Assembly (NCBI GenBank): GCA_028279275.1
Contig: JANQOB010000017.1
Location: forward strand, 1-64,000
Length of the DNA stretch: 64,000 bases
DNA from: Gammaproteobacteria bacterium
Lineage (GTDB): Bacteria > Pseudomonadota > Gammaproteobacteria > UBA4575
Direction: 5' to 3'
The translations under genes were made by a program, and so were the position numbers. Below the pieces are notes generated by a model, which had not been told where the DNA came from, did not search any database, and saw only the letters and a program-made list of their open reading frames with translations. Below, one piece after another: positions 19,180 to 28,787 of the stretch (within the stretch, counting starts at the first letter, position 1; every line of letters starts with the position of its first letter).

Positions 19180-20462
19180 AGCTTGAAGTCATAAATGGTC
19201 ATCTTGTTGATCCTAAAAACGAAATTGATCAACAAGCGAATGTGTATATAGCAGATGGCAAAGTCATTGCAGTTGGCAAACAACCTACAGATTGGCAAGC
19301 AGATCAAACTATTGATGCAAAAAATAAGTTAGTACTTCCTGGATTAGTTGAATTATCCGCGAATTTGCGCGAGCCGGGACATGAACATAAAGCAACAGTG
19401 CAATCCGAAACTCAAGCTGCAGCGGCGGCGGGCATCACCAGCTTGGCATGTTTACCCAATACCGATCCAGCTGTTGATTCACCTGCACAAGTAGAACTTA
19501 TTGAGCAACTTTCTCATGACAGTGGTAATTGCCGTGTCTATGTAATAGGTGCTTTGACCTCAGGATTGCAAGGCGAGAACTTGAGTGAAATGGCAGCACT
19601 TAAAGCAGCTGGTTGTGTAGGGGTAAGCAATGTATTTCACCCAATGAAAAGTTCTTTGGTACTACGCCGTGCAATGGAGTATGCCAGTAGCCAAGATCTA
19701 ACTATATTCTCCTATCCACTCGTTCACGCTTTAGCCAATAACGGATGTGTGCATGAAGGTATTACTTCATCGCGTTTAGGATTACCCGGCATCCCAGCTG
19801 CAGCCGAGACGGCAGCAGTTGCTTTTCAAATTGCATTAATTGAAGAATTAAACGTCCGTACTCATTTCTGCCGTATTTCAACACATCGCTCCGTAAACAT
19901 GATTGCACGCGCACGTTTCGACAAACTCCCTATCACGGCTGATACTAGTATTTTGCACTTATATTTAACCGATCAAGAAATCCAAGGCTTTGATGGCTTA
20001 TGTCATAACCAACCACCCTTCAGAACTACAGAAGATAGAGAAGGTTTACGTCAAGGTATTCGTGATAACTCTTTGTCCGCGATTTGCGCAGACCACCAAC
20101 CACATGAAATTGAGGCAAAGCTAGCTCCCTTTCAATCCACCGAACCAGGCAGCTCTACCCTAGAAACTTTATTACCATTAACTTTGGAACTGGTAAAAGA
20201 AGATGTTCTTTCATTGAGCGAAGCGGTAAATGTTGTTACTCAACAGCCAGCTGATATTCTTGGTATACCTGCTGGGAATTTATGTGTGGGATCAAACGCT
20301 GATGTCTGTATTGTAGATTTAAAAATGAGCTGGATATTAAATAGTGAAAACATGTATAGCCAAGGAAAAAATACACCGCTTCTAGGTGACCAACTCAATG
20401 GTCGTGTAACTCACACCATACTGGGTGGTCAGCTTATTTATGAAAATAATATAAAAAGTTAA
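19176..20462 (+). CDS. pyrC': Dihydroorotase-like protein, probably inactive (PyrC' / PyrX)
   Basis: A 428-residue amidohydrolase-fold protein of the dihydroorotase family. In active enzymes the first metal site is His-x-His in PGLIDLHVHLREPG. Here it reads [14 protein letters not shown], so both histidines are replaced by Ser61 and Asn63. The later His of the usual HxxH-S strand is also altered ([12 protein letters not shown]). The fold-defining [10 protein letters not shown] and ADHQPHE are kept. Such pseudo-dihydroorotases are known in Pseudomonas, where the protein is needed to assemble the aspartate carbamoyltransferase. The 4-base overlap with pyrB supports this. An active dihydroorotase must be encoded elsewhere. 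Confidence 0.93.
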   Translation: MKLEVINGHLVDPKNEIDQQANVYIADGKVIAVGKQPTDWQADQTIDAKNKLVLPGLVELSANLREPGHEHKATVQSETQAAAAAGITSLACLPNTDPAVDSPAQVELIEQLSHDSGNCRVYVIGALTSGLQGENLSEMAALKAAGCVGVSNVFHPMKSSLVLRRAMEYASSQDLTIFSYPLVHALANNGCVHEGITSSRLGLPGIPAAAETAAVAFQIALIEELNVRTHFCRISTHRSVNMIARARFDKLPITADTSILHLYLTDQEIQGFDGLCHNQPPFRTTEDREGLRQGIRDNSLSAICADHQPHEIEAKLAPFQSTEPGSSTLETLLPLTLELVKEDVLSLSEAVNVVTQQPADILGIPAGNLCVGSNADVCIVDLKMSWILNSENMYSQGKNTPLLGDQLNGRVTHTILGGQLIYENNIKS

Positions 20463-20473
20463 AAGGATAAATT

Positions 20474-21343
20474 CTGAATTCTCATCGCGGAACAATTTTT
20501 GAAGAATCTGCAAATGTAATCCATCAAGAAGCACTCCCTGCAGAACAGTACTGTCTTACACTACATGCACCAAAGTGCGCACAAGACGCGCGTGCGGGTA
20601 ATTTTGTGCACCTACAGTGCGATGCACAACTTGGTCTGCGTCGCCCCTATTCAATTATGCGTGCCAATAAACAAAATGGACAAATTGATATTCTTTACAA
20701 AGTAGTTGGAAAAGGCAGTGCGCTGCTAGCTACGCGAAAAAGTGGCGATATCATTCAATGCTTAGGTCCTATTGGTAATCAATTCACGCTTAGTAAGAAC
20801 ACCACTCACCCATTATTGCTAGGCGGCGGTGTCGGTATCCCTCCAATGGTATTTCTGGCAGATGAATTAAGACAACAAAAAAACGTTCATCCCTTTGTAA
20901 TTATGGGTTCCGAAATTCCTTTTCCATTTACCACTCAACCATCAAAAATTATGGTGCCCAAGATACCTCAAGAAGTGATTGCAGCCATGCCATTGCTTGA
21001 TGACTGGGGCATTGCATCACGTCTAACCAGTCAACAGGGTTACCAAGGTTGTTATCAAGGATATGTGCATGAACTTGCAGAAGAATGGCTACAAGGATTG
21101 GATAATAAATCTAAACAAGAAGTAGAAATTTTCTCATGCGGCCCAATTCCCATGCTGCAAGTAGTTGCAGCACTTGCTAAAAAACACTCTCTCCCCTGCC
21201 AACTTTCACTTGAAGAACACATGGCCTGCGCAGTCGGTGGCTGTGCTGGTTGTGTGGTTCCCTACAAAGAAAATAATAAAACCATCGCCATGAAACGCGT
21301 CTGCGTCGATGGGCCGATATTCAACGCAGAAAATATTTACTGA
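20474..21343 (+). CDS. pyrK: Dihydroorotate dehydrogenase electron-transfer subunit PyrK-like, non-ATG start
   Basis: A ferredoxin-reductase-like protein with FAD/NAD domains (RRPYSIMRAN, LLLGGGVGIPPMVFLADEL) and a C-terminal [2Fe-2S] cluster: C-x4-C-x2-C in CAVGGCAGC, then the Cys of RVCVDGPIF. No ATG, GTG or TTG lies before a GTG at 20606, which would delete the first 44 residues of the flavin domain. The frame stays open to a TAA at 20468, and the missing stretch (RGTIFEESANVIHQEAL, QYCLTLHAP) looks like real PyrK sequence. The AAAGGA site at 20463-20467 is well spaced for CTG at 20474 (289 residues) or tight for ATT at 20471. I use CTG. It follows pyrC' by 11 bases. No pyrD is next to it. 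Confidence 0.85.
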   Translation: MNSHRGTIFEESANVIHQEALPAEQYCLTLHAPKCAQDARAGNFVHLQCDAQLGLRRPYSIMRANKQNGQIDILYKVVGKGSALLATRKSGDIIQCLGPIGNQFTLSKNTTHPLLLGGGVGIPPMVFLADELRQQKNVHPFVIMGSEIPFPFTTQPSKIMVPKIPQEVIAAMPLLDDWGIASRLTSQQGYQGCYQGYVHELAEEWLQGLDNKSKQEVEIFSCGPIPMLQVVAALAKKHSLPCQLSLEEHMACAVGGCAGCVVPYKENNKTIAMKRVCVDGPIFNAENIY

Positions 21344-21352
21344 AATTGCATC

Positions 21353-21372
21353 GTTACATTGATGTAACTTTT
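21353..21372 (+). terminator. Terminator after pyrK
   Basis: GTTACAT-TG-ATGTAAC followed by TTTT lies 10 bases beyond the pyrK stop, in the gap before the convergent pilU-like gene. The 7-bp stem is perfect but the U-tract is short. Confidence 0.55.
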
Positions 21373-21479
21373 CAGGACATTGCAGGCGTAGTTGTAGAGG
21401 ATAAAATGCCTATCCACTCAAAGCAGATTTTTACAGTAACGCTAGCATTGATAAGTCACGCAGAGATGCGATAGAGAAG

Positions 21480-22814
21480 TTATTGATCCCCAAATACTGA
21501 CTTCAAGCGGTCTAAATAGCCTGTGTCCTTGTCCTCTTCTTCCTCAAAAATAGGCTTTCCAGACTCAGTTGATGCGGCTTCTTGTGATTGCACCTCGTCA
21601 AGTATGTCATCATCAAACCCAACATGACTATCTAATGCATCTTCACTAACCGAATCAGATAAAGTCGGAGGTGCTTTCTTTGCTTTCATATTTGCTTGAT
21701 CAGCTTGCTCTGACGGGAATACTAATTGATCACTTGATTCACTAACGCTTTTAACACCACCGCCAAAATTGATTTGCCACTCAAGATTACCGCGTGAGTC
21801 AGCATTATTTAATGCATCATCAAGTGAGATTCGTTCGCTCTTATATAAATCATAAAGCGATTGATCAAAGGTTTGCATTCCTGATGCTGCACCTTTTTCC
21901 ATAATCTCTTTAATCTCACCAATATCACCTCGTTTAATGAGTTCAGAAATATAAGGTGTATTGATCATGACCTCTACTGCCGGTACACGACTGCCTTCCA
22001 CACTTGGAATTAATCGTTGTGAAATGATGCCGCGCAAGTTTAACGATAAGTCCATTAAGATTTGCGCCTTACCTTCAGGTGGGAAAAAGTTAACAATACG
22101 ATCAAGTGCTTGGTTAGAATTAACCGCATGTAAAGTTGTCAAACATAAGTGACCCGTATCCGCATAGGTGATTGCCGCTTCCATGGTTTGTTTATCACGC
22201 ACCTCACCAATCATGATTAAATCGGGTGCTTCACGCATCGCTTCACGCAAGGCGTTTTCATAGGAAAGTGTATCCAACCCTACTTCACGTTGGCCAATAA
22301 TCGATTTCTTATGACTGAAAGCATATTCAATAGGGTCTTCAATAGTAAGAATGTGTCCAGTTTGCTCGATATTACGGTGCTCAATCATAGAGGCCAAAGA
22401 AGTTGACTTACCCGAACCGGTAGAACCTACAACCAACACCAGCCCGTTTTTTTGCATCACCAGTTTTTTTAGAATAGGTGGCAAACCTAGTACTTCCAAA
22501 TCAGGAATATCGCCTTTAATGTAACGAATCACCATTGAGATTTCGCCACGCTGATAATATAAGTTCACACGGAAACGACCTGCTCCAGCGACTGAAATAC
22601 CTAGGTTCATTTCCTTGGTCATTTCAAATTCTCTGATCTGCTGATCATCCATGATGCTGTAAGCAATTTTCTTCACCACGCCTGGCTCGAGAACATTTCT
22701 ACTGACACGACGGGTTACACCTTCAACTTTTGTACACACGGGAGCACCTGTCGTAAAAAACAGGTCAGAAGCATTTTGCTCCACCATCAGCTTTAAGTAT
22801 GGATCAATATTCAT
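21480..22814 (-). CDS. Third PilT/PilU-family retraction ATPase with an acidic tail
   Basis: A 444-residue hexameric AAA-like ATPase of type IV pili. It has the N-terminal PAS-like region, Walker A GSTGSGKSTS, the Asp box (TIEDPIEYAF), Walker B DLIMIGEVRD and the His box (GHLCLTTLHA). It is closer to PilU than to PilT in sequence. Beyond about residue 350 it has an extra acidic, low-complexity tail (about 95 residues) ending YLDRLKSVFGDQ, which PilT and PilU lack. It starts 17 bases after pilU and is likely cotranscribed. Pseudomonas has only pilT and pilU at this place; the extra copy is a duplicate of the PilU type. Confidence 0.9.
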   Translation of the reverse strand: MNIDPYLKLMVEQNASDLFFTTGAPVCTKVEGVTRRVSRNVLEPGVVKKIAYSIMDDQQIREFEMTKEMNLGISVAGAGRFRVNLYYQRGEISMVIRYIKGDIPDLEVLGLPPILKKLVMQKNGLVLVVGSTGSGKSTSLASMIEHRNIEQTGHILTIEDPIEYAFSHKKSIIGQREVGLDTLSYENALREAMREAPDLIMIGEVRDKQTMEAAITYADTGHLCLTTLHAVNSNQALDRIVNFFPPEGKAQILMDLSLNLRGIISQRLIPSVEGSRVPAVEVMINTPYISELIKRGDIGEIKEIMEKGAASGMQTFDQSLYDLYKSERISLDDALNNADSRGNLEWQINFGGGVKSVSESSDQLVFPSEQADQANMKAKKAPPTLSDSVSEDALDSHVGFDDDILDEVQSQEAASTESGKPIFEEEEDKDTGYLDRLKSVFGDQ

Positions 22815-22831
22815 TGAGGCTATTTTATTAC

Positions 22832-24022
22832 TTATCCAAGATTTACGCGTTTAACTGGTGAGATTAAACCAGCATCTTCGTCAGTCTCTTCGACCATTAA
22901 GCCATCTGTTCCATCCAGTAAGTCTTGATCTTTAGATTCTTTACTATCGAGCTTCAAGCGTAAACGTAAGTCATTTACCGAATCTGCATTACGTAATCCA
23001 TCTTCCATGGTAATCAAACCTGCTTCAATAAGATGGAAAAGGTGTTGATCAAAGGTCTGCATACCGAGCTCATTTGATTTAGCAATTAAGCTTTTCATTT
23101 CATGCACTTGACCTTTGAAAATTAAATCAGCCATTAACGGTGTGTTAAGCATGATTTCTACTGCGGGTACCCGACCTTCTTGGCCTTTGATTGGTAATAA
23201 TCTTTGTGAAACCACAGACTTTAAGTTTAACGAAAGATCCATTAGCAATTGATCGCGTCGATCATCGGGGAAAAAGTTAATAATACGATCGAGTGCCTGG
23301 TTTGTACTATTGGCGTGCAAAGTGGATAAACACAAATGACCCGTTTCAGCGAAAGCAATTGCATGTTCCATAGTTGCGCGATCGCGAATCTCACCAATTA
23401 GAATCACATCAGGCGCCTGGCGAAGAGTATTTTTTAAGGCAATTTCATAATCTTCCGTATCAACGCCTACTTCACGTTGTGTGATAATGCAATTCTTGTG
23501 CTTATGTACAAATTCGATGGGATCTTCAATGGTAACGATGTGCCCAAAGCTATTTTCATTTCGATAACCCACCATCGCCGCGAGCGAAGTAGACTTACCA
23601 CTACCGGTTCCACCTACAAAAATCACCAAACCACGTTTAGTCATTGAAATATCTCGCAGGATTGGAGGTAGTCTTAAAGACTCAAATTTAGGAATTTCAG
23701 AATTGATGACACGCAACACCATGCCGGGACTACCTCGTTGTGCAAAAGCGTTCACACGAAAGCGAGATACATTAGGTAAGCTAATGGCAAAGTTACATTC
23801 CTGAGTTTCTTCAAATTCCCTTGATTGCTTGTCATTCATAATTGAACGCACTAGAACTTGAGCATGACTAGCAGTAAGAGGTTGGTTGGTTACTGGAACC
23901 ATCTTGCCATCGATTTTCATTGAAGGTGGGGCACCCACTGTAACGAATAAATCCGAACCACCTTTAGTTAATAGATTACGCAATAAATCATGCATAAAGC
24001 TTATGGCTTTATCTCTATTCAT
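22832..24022 (-). CDS. pilU: Type IV pilus retraction ATPase PilU
   Basis: A 396-residue ATPase, near the usual PilU length (about 380). Motifs: Walker A GGTGSGKSTS, Asp box TIEDPIEFVH, Walker B DVILIGEIRD, His box GHLCLSTLHA, and the PilU-type tail. It assists PilT in pilus disassembly. An AAAGGTAGG ribosome site precedes the ATG. The gene follows pilT by 42 bases and precedes the third ATPase by 17. Confidence 0.95.
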   Translation of the reverse strand: MNRDKAISFMHDLLRNLLTKGGSDLFVTVGAPPSMKIDGKMVPVTNQPLTASHAQVLVRSIMNDKQSREFEETQECNFAISLPNVSRFRVNAFAQRGSPGMVLRVINSEIPKFESLRLPPILRDISMTKRGLVIFVGGTGSGKSTSLAAMVGYRNENSFGHIVTIEDPIEFVHKHKNCIITQREVGVDTEDYEIALKNTLRQAPDVILIGEIRDRATMEHAIAFAETGHLCLSTLHANSTNQALDRIINFFPDDRRDQLLMDLSLNLKSVVSQRLLPIKGQEGRVPAVEIMLNTPLMADLIFKGQVHEMKSLIAKSNELGMQTFDQHLFHLIEAGLITMEDGLRNADSVNDLRLRLKLDSKESKDQDLLDGTDGLMVEETDEDAGLISPVKRVNLG

Positions 24023-24064
24023 AGTTCCTACCTTTAGCTACTACATTTCCTTGTAAAATAAAAT

Positions 24065-25099
24065 CTAAAAATCATTTTTGTTCTCAGCTTTACGACGTGC
24101 TTCTTCACGCGCGATTAATCCTTTTGACAAAATCTCTTGTAAATTTTGATCCAATGTTTGCATACCGACGTTATTACCGGTTTGAATTGCAGAATACATT
24201 TGTGCGACTTTATCTTCGTTAATTAAATTACGAATCGCTGGTGTACCAATTAAAATTTCATGTGCCGCAACTCGACCTCCACCAATTTTGCGACAGAGTG
24301 TTTGTGATATGACCGCACGTATCGAAGCTGCCAACATAGAGCGCACCATATCTTTTTCAGCACCAGGAAATACGTCGATTATTCGGTCAATGGTTTTTGC
24401 CGCTGAACTTGTGTGCAATGTCCCTAAAACTAAGTGGCCCGTTTCAGCAGCGGTGAGTGCCAGTCGAATTGTTTCTAAGTCACGCAATTCGCCTACAAGA
24501 ATCGTATCGGGATCTTCACGTAAAGCGGAACGAAGAGCTTCATTAAAGCCTAAGGTATCGCGATGCACTTCACGTTGGTTGATCAAACTTTTTTTACTTT
24601 CATGAACAAATTCAATCGGATCTTCAATGGTTAAAATATGGCTGTATTCGTTATCATTTTTATGGTCCAGCATTGCTGCCAGTGTTGTTGACTTACCCGA
24701 GCCGGTAGGACCGGTTACTAACACCAAGCCACGTGGATAACTTGCAATCTCAGCAAAAATATTTGGGCAGTCTAATTCTTCAAGAGTCAGGATCTTACTA
24801 GGAATCGTTCTGAATACTGCACCTGCGCCACGATTCTGAATAAATGCGTTGACTCGAAATCGGGCTAGACCTGGAATCTCGAATGAGAAATCAGTTTCTA
24901 AAAATTCTTCGTAGTCTTTGCGCTGTTTATCGTTCATGATGTCATAAACCATTTCATGAACTTGACGATGTTCCATTGCAGGAACATTAATCCTTCTTAC
25001 GTCACCATCTACACGAATCATGGGTGGCACACCTGCTGAGAGGTGTAAATCTGAAGCGCCATTTTTAACGCTAAATGCAAGCAACTGCGAAATGTCCAC
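24065..25099 (-). CDS. pilT: Type IV pilus retraction ATPase PilT
   Basis: A 344-residue ATPase, matching the usual length of 344. It powers pilus retraction and twitching. Motifs: Walker A GPTGSGKSTT, Asp box TIEDPIEFVH, Walker B DTILVGELRD, His box GHLVLGTLHT, and the C-terminal AIRNLINEDK helix typical of PilT. The start is GTG at 25097-25099, backed by a strong AAGGAG site 6-7 bases upstream. It is the first gene of the pilT-pilU-third ATPase run and is divergent from yggS. Confidence 0.97.
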   Translation of the reverse strand: MDISQLLAFSVKNGASDLHLSAGVPPMIRVDGDVRRINVPAMEHRQVHEMVYDIMNDKQRKDYEEFLETDFSFEIPGLARFRVNAFIQNRGAGAVFRTIPSKILTLEELDCPNIFAEIASYPRGLVLVTGPTGSGKSTTLAAMLDHKNDNEYSHILTIEDPIEFVHESKKSLINQREVHRDTLGFNEALRSALREDPDTILVGELRDLETIRLALTAAETGHLVLGTLHTSSAAKTIDRIIDVFPGAEKDMVRSMLAASIRAVISQTLCRKIGGGRVAAHEILIGTPAIRNLINEDKVAQMYSAIQTGNNVGMQTLDQNLQEILSKGLIAREEARRKAENKNDF

Positions 25100-25461
25100 G
25101 AATACTCCTTTATCTAGCTCGGTTGAACACGCGTGGGGGTTATATGTACTTCCTGTATTTAAAATAACTCAGCATTAACCCTACCTTCCTCAGTCAGTTA
25201 GAGGCAGAATTATCCTTACCGCTGACTCTGGACTGAGCATCTAATAACGCTAGTGTCGGTGGAATATAGAGGTGTGGACTTTGATTCTCGACAAGCCGCC
25301 AATTTCATGCGACTAAATGGCCGGGAGCACTTCATTGTGACAAAAAATTGAGCAAAATAGAGTTACTTATCACAACTTTACCGTTAATCTGAAAGTGTGA
25401 ATCACATCAAATTTTAGCTCAAGAATACCTCTTAATAGATCAAACAAATTACAACAAAAAC
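25100..25461. other. Divergent intergenic region between pilT and yggS
   Basis: About 360 bases separate the two divergent genes, so it must carry both promoters. I saw no gene, clear sigma-54 box, or strong hairpin. The pilT ribosome site AAGGAG lies at its left edge. Confidence 0.5.
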
Positions 25462-26169
25462 ATGGCCGATAATTTTCAAATTGAGCAAAATCTAAAACAA
25501 GTTTTATTAACTATACGGGAGTTAGAGAAAAAATATAAACGCCCAAATAATAGTGTGCATTTACTTGCGGTGAGTAAAACAAAACCTATTGAAGACATAA
25601 TTGCCGCACACGCTTATGGACAAATATCATTCGGTGAAAATTATGTGCAGGAAGCAGTCGAAAAAATAAATGCATTAAAAAATAATTTCGATGAAACAAA
25701 TAAAATAGAATGGCATTTCATTGGGCCTTTACAAAAAAATAAAACACGCTTAATTGCTGAAAATTTCGACTGGATGCATAGTGTAGATCGGTACATCATT
25801 GCACAACGGTTAAGCGAGCAACGGCCAAAAGACCTTCCTCCACTGCAAGTATGTATACAGGTAAATATTGATCAAGAAGAATCAAAATCGGGGGTAGCCG
25901 TCGATAAAATTCAACACTTAGCAGAAGATCTTGTGGACTTAAAATGTCTTAAATTACGCGGTTTAATGGCAATTCCCAAGATAAGCAGCGATACTACGCA
26001 ACAACGTAAATCATTTGCTGCATTACGTGAACAACTAGAGCAATTAAATCAACAAGGCTTCGAGCTTGATACATTATCAATGGGTATGAGTGCAGATCTG
26101 GAGGCTGCTATTGCTGAAGGGGCAACTATTGTACGTATCGGGACAGCAATTTTTGGCAAGCGTGATTAA
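25462..26169 (+). CDS. yggS: PLP homeostasis protein YggS
   Basis: A 235-residue PLP-binding protein that keeps pyridoxal phosphate and amino-acid pools balanced. The PLP lysine is in LLAVSKTKP. FGENYVQEA, WHFIGPLQKNKTR, LRGLMAIPK and the late LSMGMSADLEAAI are family signatures. It heads yggS-proC-yggT-metX-metW on the plus strand, the order of Pseudomonas PA0394 onward. The proC start lies 12 bases further on. Confidence 0.96.
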   Translation: MADNFQIEQNLKQVLLTIRELEKKYKRPNNSVHLLAVSKTKPIEDIIAAHAYGQISFGENYVQEAVEKINALKNNFDETNKIEWHFIGPLQKNKTRLIAENFDWMHSVDRYIIAQRLSEQRPKDLPPLQVCIQVNIDQEESKSGVAVDKIQHLAEDLVDLKCLKLRGLMAIPKISSDTTQQRKSFAALREQLEQLNQQGFELDTLSMGMSADLEAAIAEGATIVRIGTAIFGKRD

Positions 26170-26181
26170 TAGAGCGTATAT

Positions 26182-27015
26182 ATGAATTCTCTTCAACATA
26201 ATCTAAATATTGTATTTATAGGTGGCGGCAATATGGGTCAAGCTTTAGTTACAGGCCTACTCGACAGTGGTTGGCCTGCGGATAACATTGCCGTTGTTGA
26301 CAATGATCACGCCATGACTATAAAACTCAAAGAGAAATTCCCGCATTGCCATGTTTATTCACAATCTGAAGCTGCTCTTAACTTAGCAGATGTTGTTGTA
26401 TTAGCAGTCAAACCTCAGGTAATACAAACAGCCTGCGAACAAATTGCTGCTCAGTGCCAAATCAAACGCCCATTGATTATTTCCATAGCTGCAGGAATAC
26501 TAATTAATAGCATTGATCACTGGTTGGGAGGAGAGCTGCCTATTATTCGATCTATGCCCAACACCCCCGCACTTGTGCAAGCTGGAGTAACAGGTTTATA
26601 TGCAACGGAAGAAGTATCCGCAGAACAACATGAGATTGCGGAGAAAATATTATGTAGCGTAGGCGATGTATGCTGGCTAGATGATGAAGCATTGCTCGAT
26701 GTAGTAACGGCTTTATCCGGAAGCGGCCCTGCATATTTCTTTTATTTAATAGAAGCTATGATAGAAGCAGGGAAAAGCCTCGGCCTTAGTGAAACACAGG
26801 CACGCGAGCTCACTGTGGCTACCGCCGCTGGTGCTGCAAAACTCATTAAACAAAGTGGCAAATCTGCTCAAGACCTACGTCTTGCCGTAACCTCTAAGGG
26901 TGGAACCACAGAGGCTGCAATAAACACATTACAAGAACATGAAATGAAAAAAATAATTGATACTGCAATCAGCAAAGCAGCAGAAAAATCTAAATTATTA
27001 GCAAATACGAAATAG
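26182..27015 (+). CDS. proC: Pyrroline-5-carboxylate reductase
   Basis: A 277-residue enzyme for the last step of proline synthesis. The NAD(P)-binding motif is FIGGGNMGQALVTGLL. AVKPQ, RSMPNTPALVQAGVTGLY, the ALSGSGPAYFFYLIEAM helix region and VTSKGGTTEAAI complete the family pattern. It follows yggS by 12 bases and precedes yggT by 7, so the three form one unit. Confidence 0.97.
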   Translation: MNSLQHNLNIVFIGGGNMGQALVTGLLDSGWPADNIAVVDNDHAMTIKLKEKFPHCHVYSQSEAALNLADVVVLAVKPQVIQTACEQIAAQCQIKRPLIISIAAGILINSIDHWLGGELPIIRSMPNTPALVQAGVTGLYATEEVSAEQHEIAEKILCSVGDVCWLDDEALLDVVTALSGSGPAYFFYLIEAMIEAGKSLGLSETQARELTVATAAGAAKLIKQSGKSAQDLRLAVTSKGGTTEAAINTLQEHEMKKIIDTAISKAAEKSKLLANTK

Positions 27016-27022
27016 CAACCTT

Positions 27023-27574
27023 ATGAATGCAATCAGCAACGTTTTAGATTTTTTAATACATGTTTTATTTACCATGTATATTTATGCAGTTATTCTCCGA
27101 ATGCTGCTTGGTTTCACTCGTGCAGATTTTTACAATCCTTTTTCACAATTTATTCTAACTGTCACTAATCCAGTTCTAACTCCATTACGCAAATTTATTC
27201 CAAGCATGGGTGGAATAGATACTTCTGCAATCGTTTTAATTTTTGTTTTAAAATTTGTTGAGCTCGCTTTGCGTAGTTTTCTAATTGGTAAACAAATTTT
27301 ATTAAGCGCTCTTCTCGTACCGTCAATCATTGGCGTACTACAACAGGTTCTGAATGTATTTATTTTTGCAATAATTATTTTAGTTGTAATAAGCTGGGTC
27401 GCCCCACATTTGCATGGGCAAAGCAATCCAATCACGCCTATTTTACGATCTATCACTGAGCCCTTAATACGTCCTGCCCGCAAGTTGATCCCTCCGGTTG
27501 GAATTTTTGATCTTTCAACACTCGCAGTTTTACTAGCGCTTTATTGCATAAAAATCTTTCTACACTCTTTATAA
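27023..27574 (+). CDS. yggT: YggT family inner-membrane protein
   Basis: A 183-residue protein made of two YGGT repeats, each with membrane helices (about 7-30 and 65-90; 95-125 and 160-182). Both repeats carry the family's P-x-x-x-P segment: NPVLTPLRKFIPSMGGID and EPLIRPARKLIPPVGIFD. In E. coli, YggT has been linked to osmotic or potassium handling and cell shape; its role is not settled. It sits between proC and metX. Confidence 0.93.
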   Translation: MNAISNVLDFLIHVLFTMYIYAVILRMLLGFTRADFYNPFSQFILTVTNPVLTPLRKFIPSMGGIDTSAIVLIFVLKFVELALRSFLIGKQILLSALLVPSIIGVLQQVLNVFIFAIIILVVISWVAPHLHGQSNPITPILRSITEPLIRPARKLIPPVGIFDLSTLAVLLALYCIKIFLHSL

Positions 27575-27613
27575 GAGATTGCACGTATATCAAGTGACGA
27601 TTACACTGCATAA

Positions 27614-27638
27614 TTAATAATTGTTAATTTATTATTAA
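27614..27638 (+). promoter_or_regulatory. AT-only inverted repeat directly upstream of the metX start
   Basis: TTAATAAT-9 bases-ATTATTAA is a perfect 8-bp inverted repeat that ends 3 bases before the GTG start of metX and covers the place of its ribosome site. No Shine-Dalgarno sequence is visible. It could hide or control translation initiation, be an operator, or be chance in AT-rich DNA. Confidence 0.4.
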
Positions 27639-27641
27639 AAC

Positions 27642-28778
27642 GTGCCTGATACACTTCCTGCAGATTCCGTTGGTCTCGTAGAGACTCAATTTCTTACGGT
27701 CAAGGAAACTTTAACTCTTGATTGTGGACGATCATTACCCGAATTTACGCTAGCATATGAAACCTACGGAACTCTTAATGCTGATAAAAGTAATGCAATT
27801 TTAATTTGCCATGCGCTTTCTGGAGATCAACACGTTGCGGGTTACAATAGTATGGAGGAACGCAAACCTGGCTGGTGGGATAATTGCATTGGGCCTGGCA
27901 AACCATTTGATACAGATCGTTTTTTTATAGTATGCCCAAATAATTTAGGTGGATGTAAAGGCAGCAGTGGACCCAATACCCTAAACCCCAAAACCGGCAA
28001 ACCTTATGGTCCAGACTTCCCCCTCGTGACGGTACGCGATTGGGTAAATAGTCAAACCTATCTTGCTGATTCGCTTGGCATTCAACAGTGGGCTGCGTTA
28101 ATTGGTGGTAGTCTGGGAGGTATGCAAGTCATGCAATGGGCCATTGATTACCCTGAGCGATTGCGTCATGCATTAGTCATTGCAGCTACACCAAAACTGA
28201 CTGCACAAAATATTGCATTTAATGAAGTTGCACGCCAAGCAATTTTTTCTGATCCGGATTTCCATGCAGGCCGATATTACGAACACAATACAATACCTCG
28301 CCAAGGATTAATGCTCGCACGCATGCTTGGGCATATAACTTATTTATCCGATGATGCTATGCGTGAAAAATTTGGTCGCGATTTACGTGAAGGTAAACTC
28401 AATTTCGGATTTGATGTTGAATTTCAAGTTGAAAGTTATTTGCGATATCAAGGAAAATCTTTTGTAGATCGTTTTGATGCCAACACTTATTTATTAATGA
28501 CTAAAGTACTTGATTACTTTGATCCCGCATTACAATTTAATCATGATTTATCTCTTGCGTTTGAGAATACAGATGCAAATTTCTTAGTAATTTCATTCAC
28601 AGGAGATTGGAGATTTACACCTGCCCGTTCGCGTGAAATTGTCCGCGCACTTATTGCAGCAAATAAGAAAGTTAACTATGCAGAAATTGAAGCAGAGTTA
28701 GGTCACGATGCATTTCTTACTCCTATTGCTGAGTATCACGGTGTGTTGAATGCGTATATGGATACGATTGAAATATAA
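27642..28778 (+). CDS. metX: Homoserine O-acyltransferase MetX
   Basis: A 378-residue alpha/beta-hydrolase that acylates homoserine, the first committed step of methionine synthesis. The nucleophile Ser is in [12 protein letters not shown]. The catalytic Asp ([11 protein letters not shown]) and His (GHDAFLTP) follow, and [12 protein letters not shown] is the conserved early segment. Whether it uses acetyl- or succinyl-CoA cannot be read by eye; proteobacterial MetX with MetW often uses succinyl-CoA. The start is GTG, with no ribosome site. metW follows after 9 bases. No MetJ-type boxes were seen. Confidence 0.95.
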   Translation: MPDTLPADSVGLVETQFLTVKETLTLDCGRSLPEFTLAYETYGTLNADKSNAILICHALSGDQHVAGYNSMEERKPGWWDNCIGPGKPFDTDRFFIVCPNNLGGCKGSSGPNTLNPKTGKPYGPDFPLVTVRDWVNSQTYLADSLGIQQWAALIGGSLGGMQVMQWAIDYPERLRHALVIAATPKLTAQNIAFNEVARQAIFSDPDFHAGRYYEHNTIPRQGLMLARMLGHITYLSDDAMREKFGRDLREGKLNFGFDVEFQVESYLRYQGKSFVDRFDANTYLLMTKVLDYFDPALQFNHDLSLAFENTDANFLVISFTGDWRFTPARSREIVRALIAANKKVNYAEIEAELGHDAFLTPIAEYHGVLNAYMDTIEI

Positions 28779-28787
28779 AAGTTAAGT

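Noticed and set aside
27130..27483. 117-codon minus-strand frame across yggT
   Set aside because: It is the antisense of a well-supported yggT gene with no family of its own.
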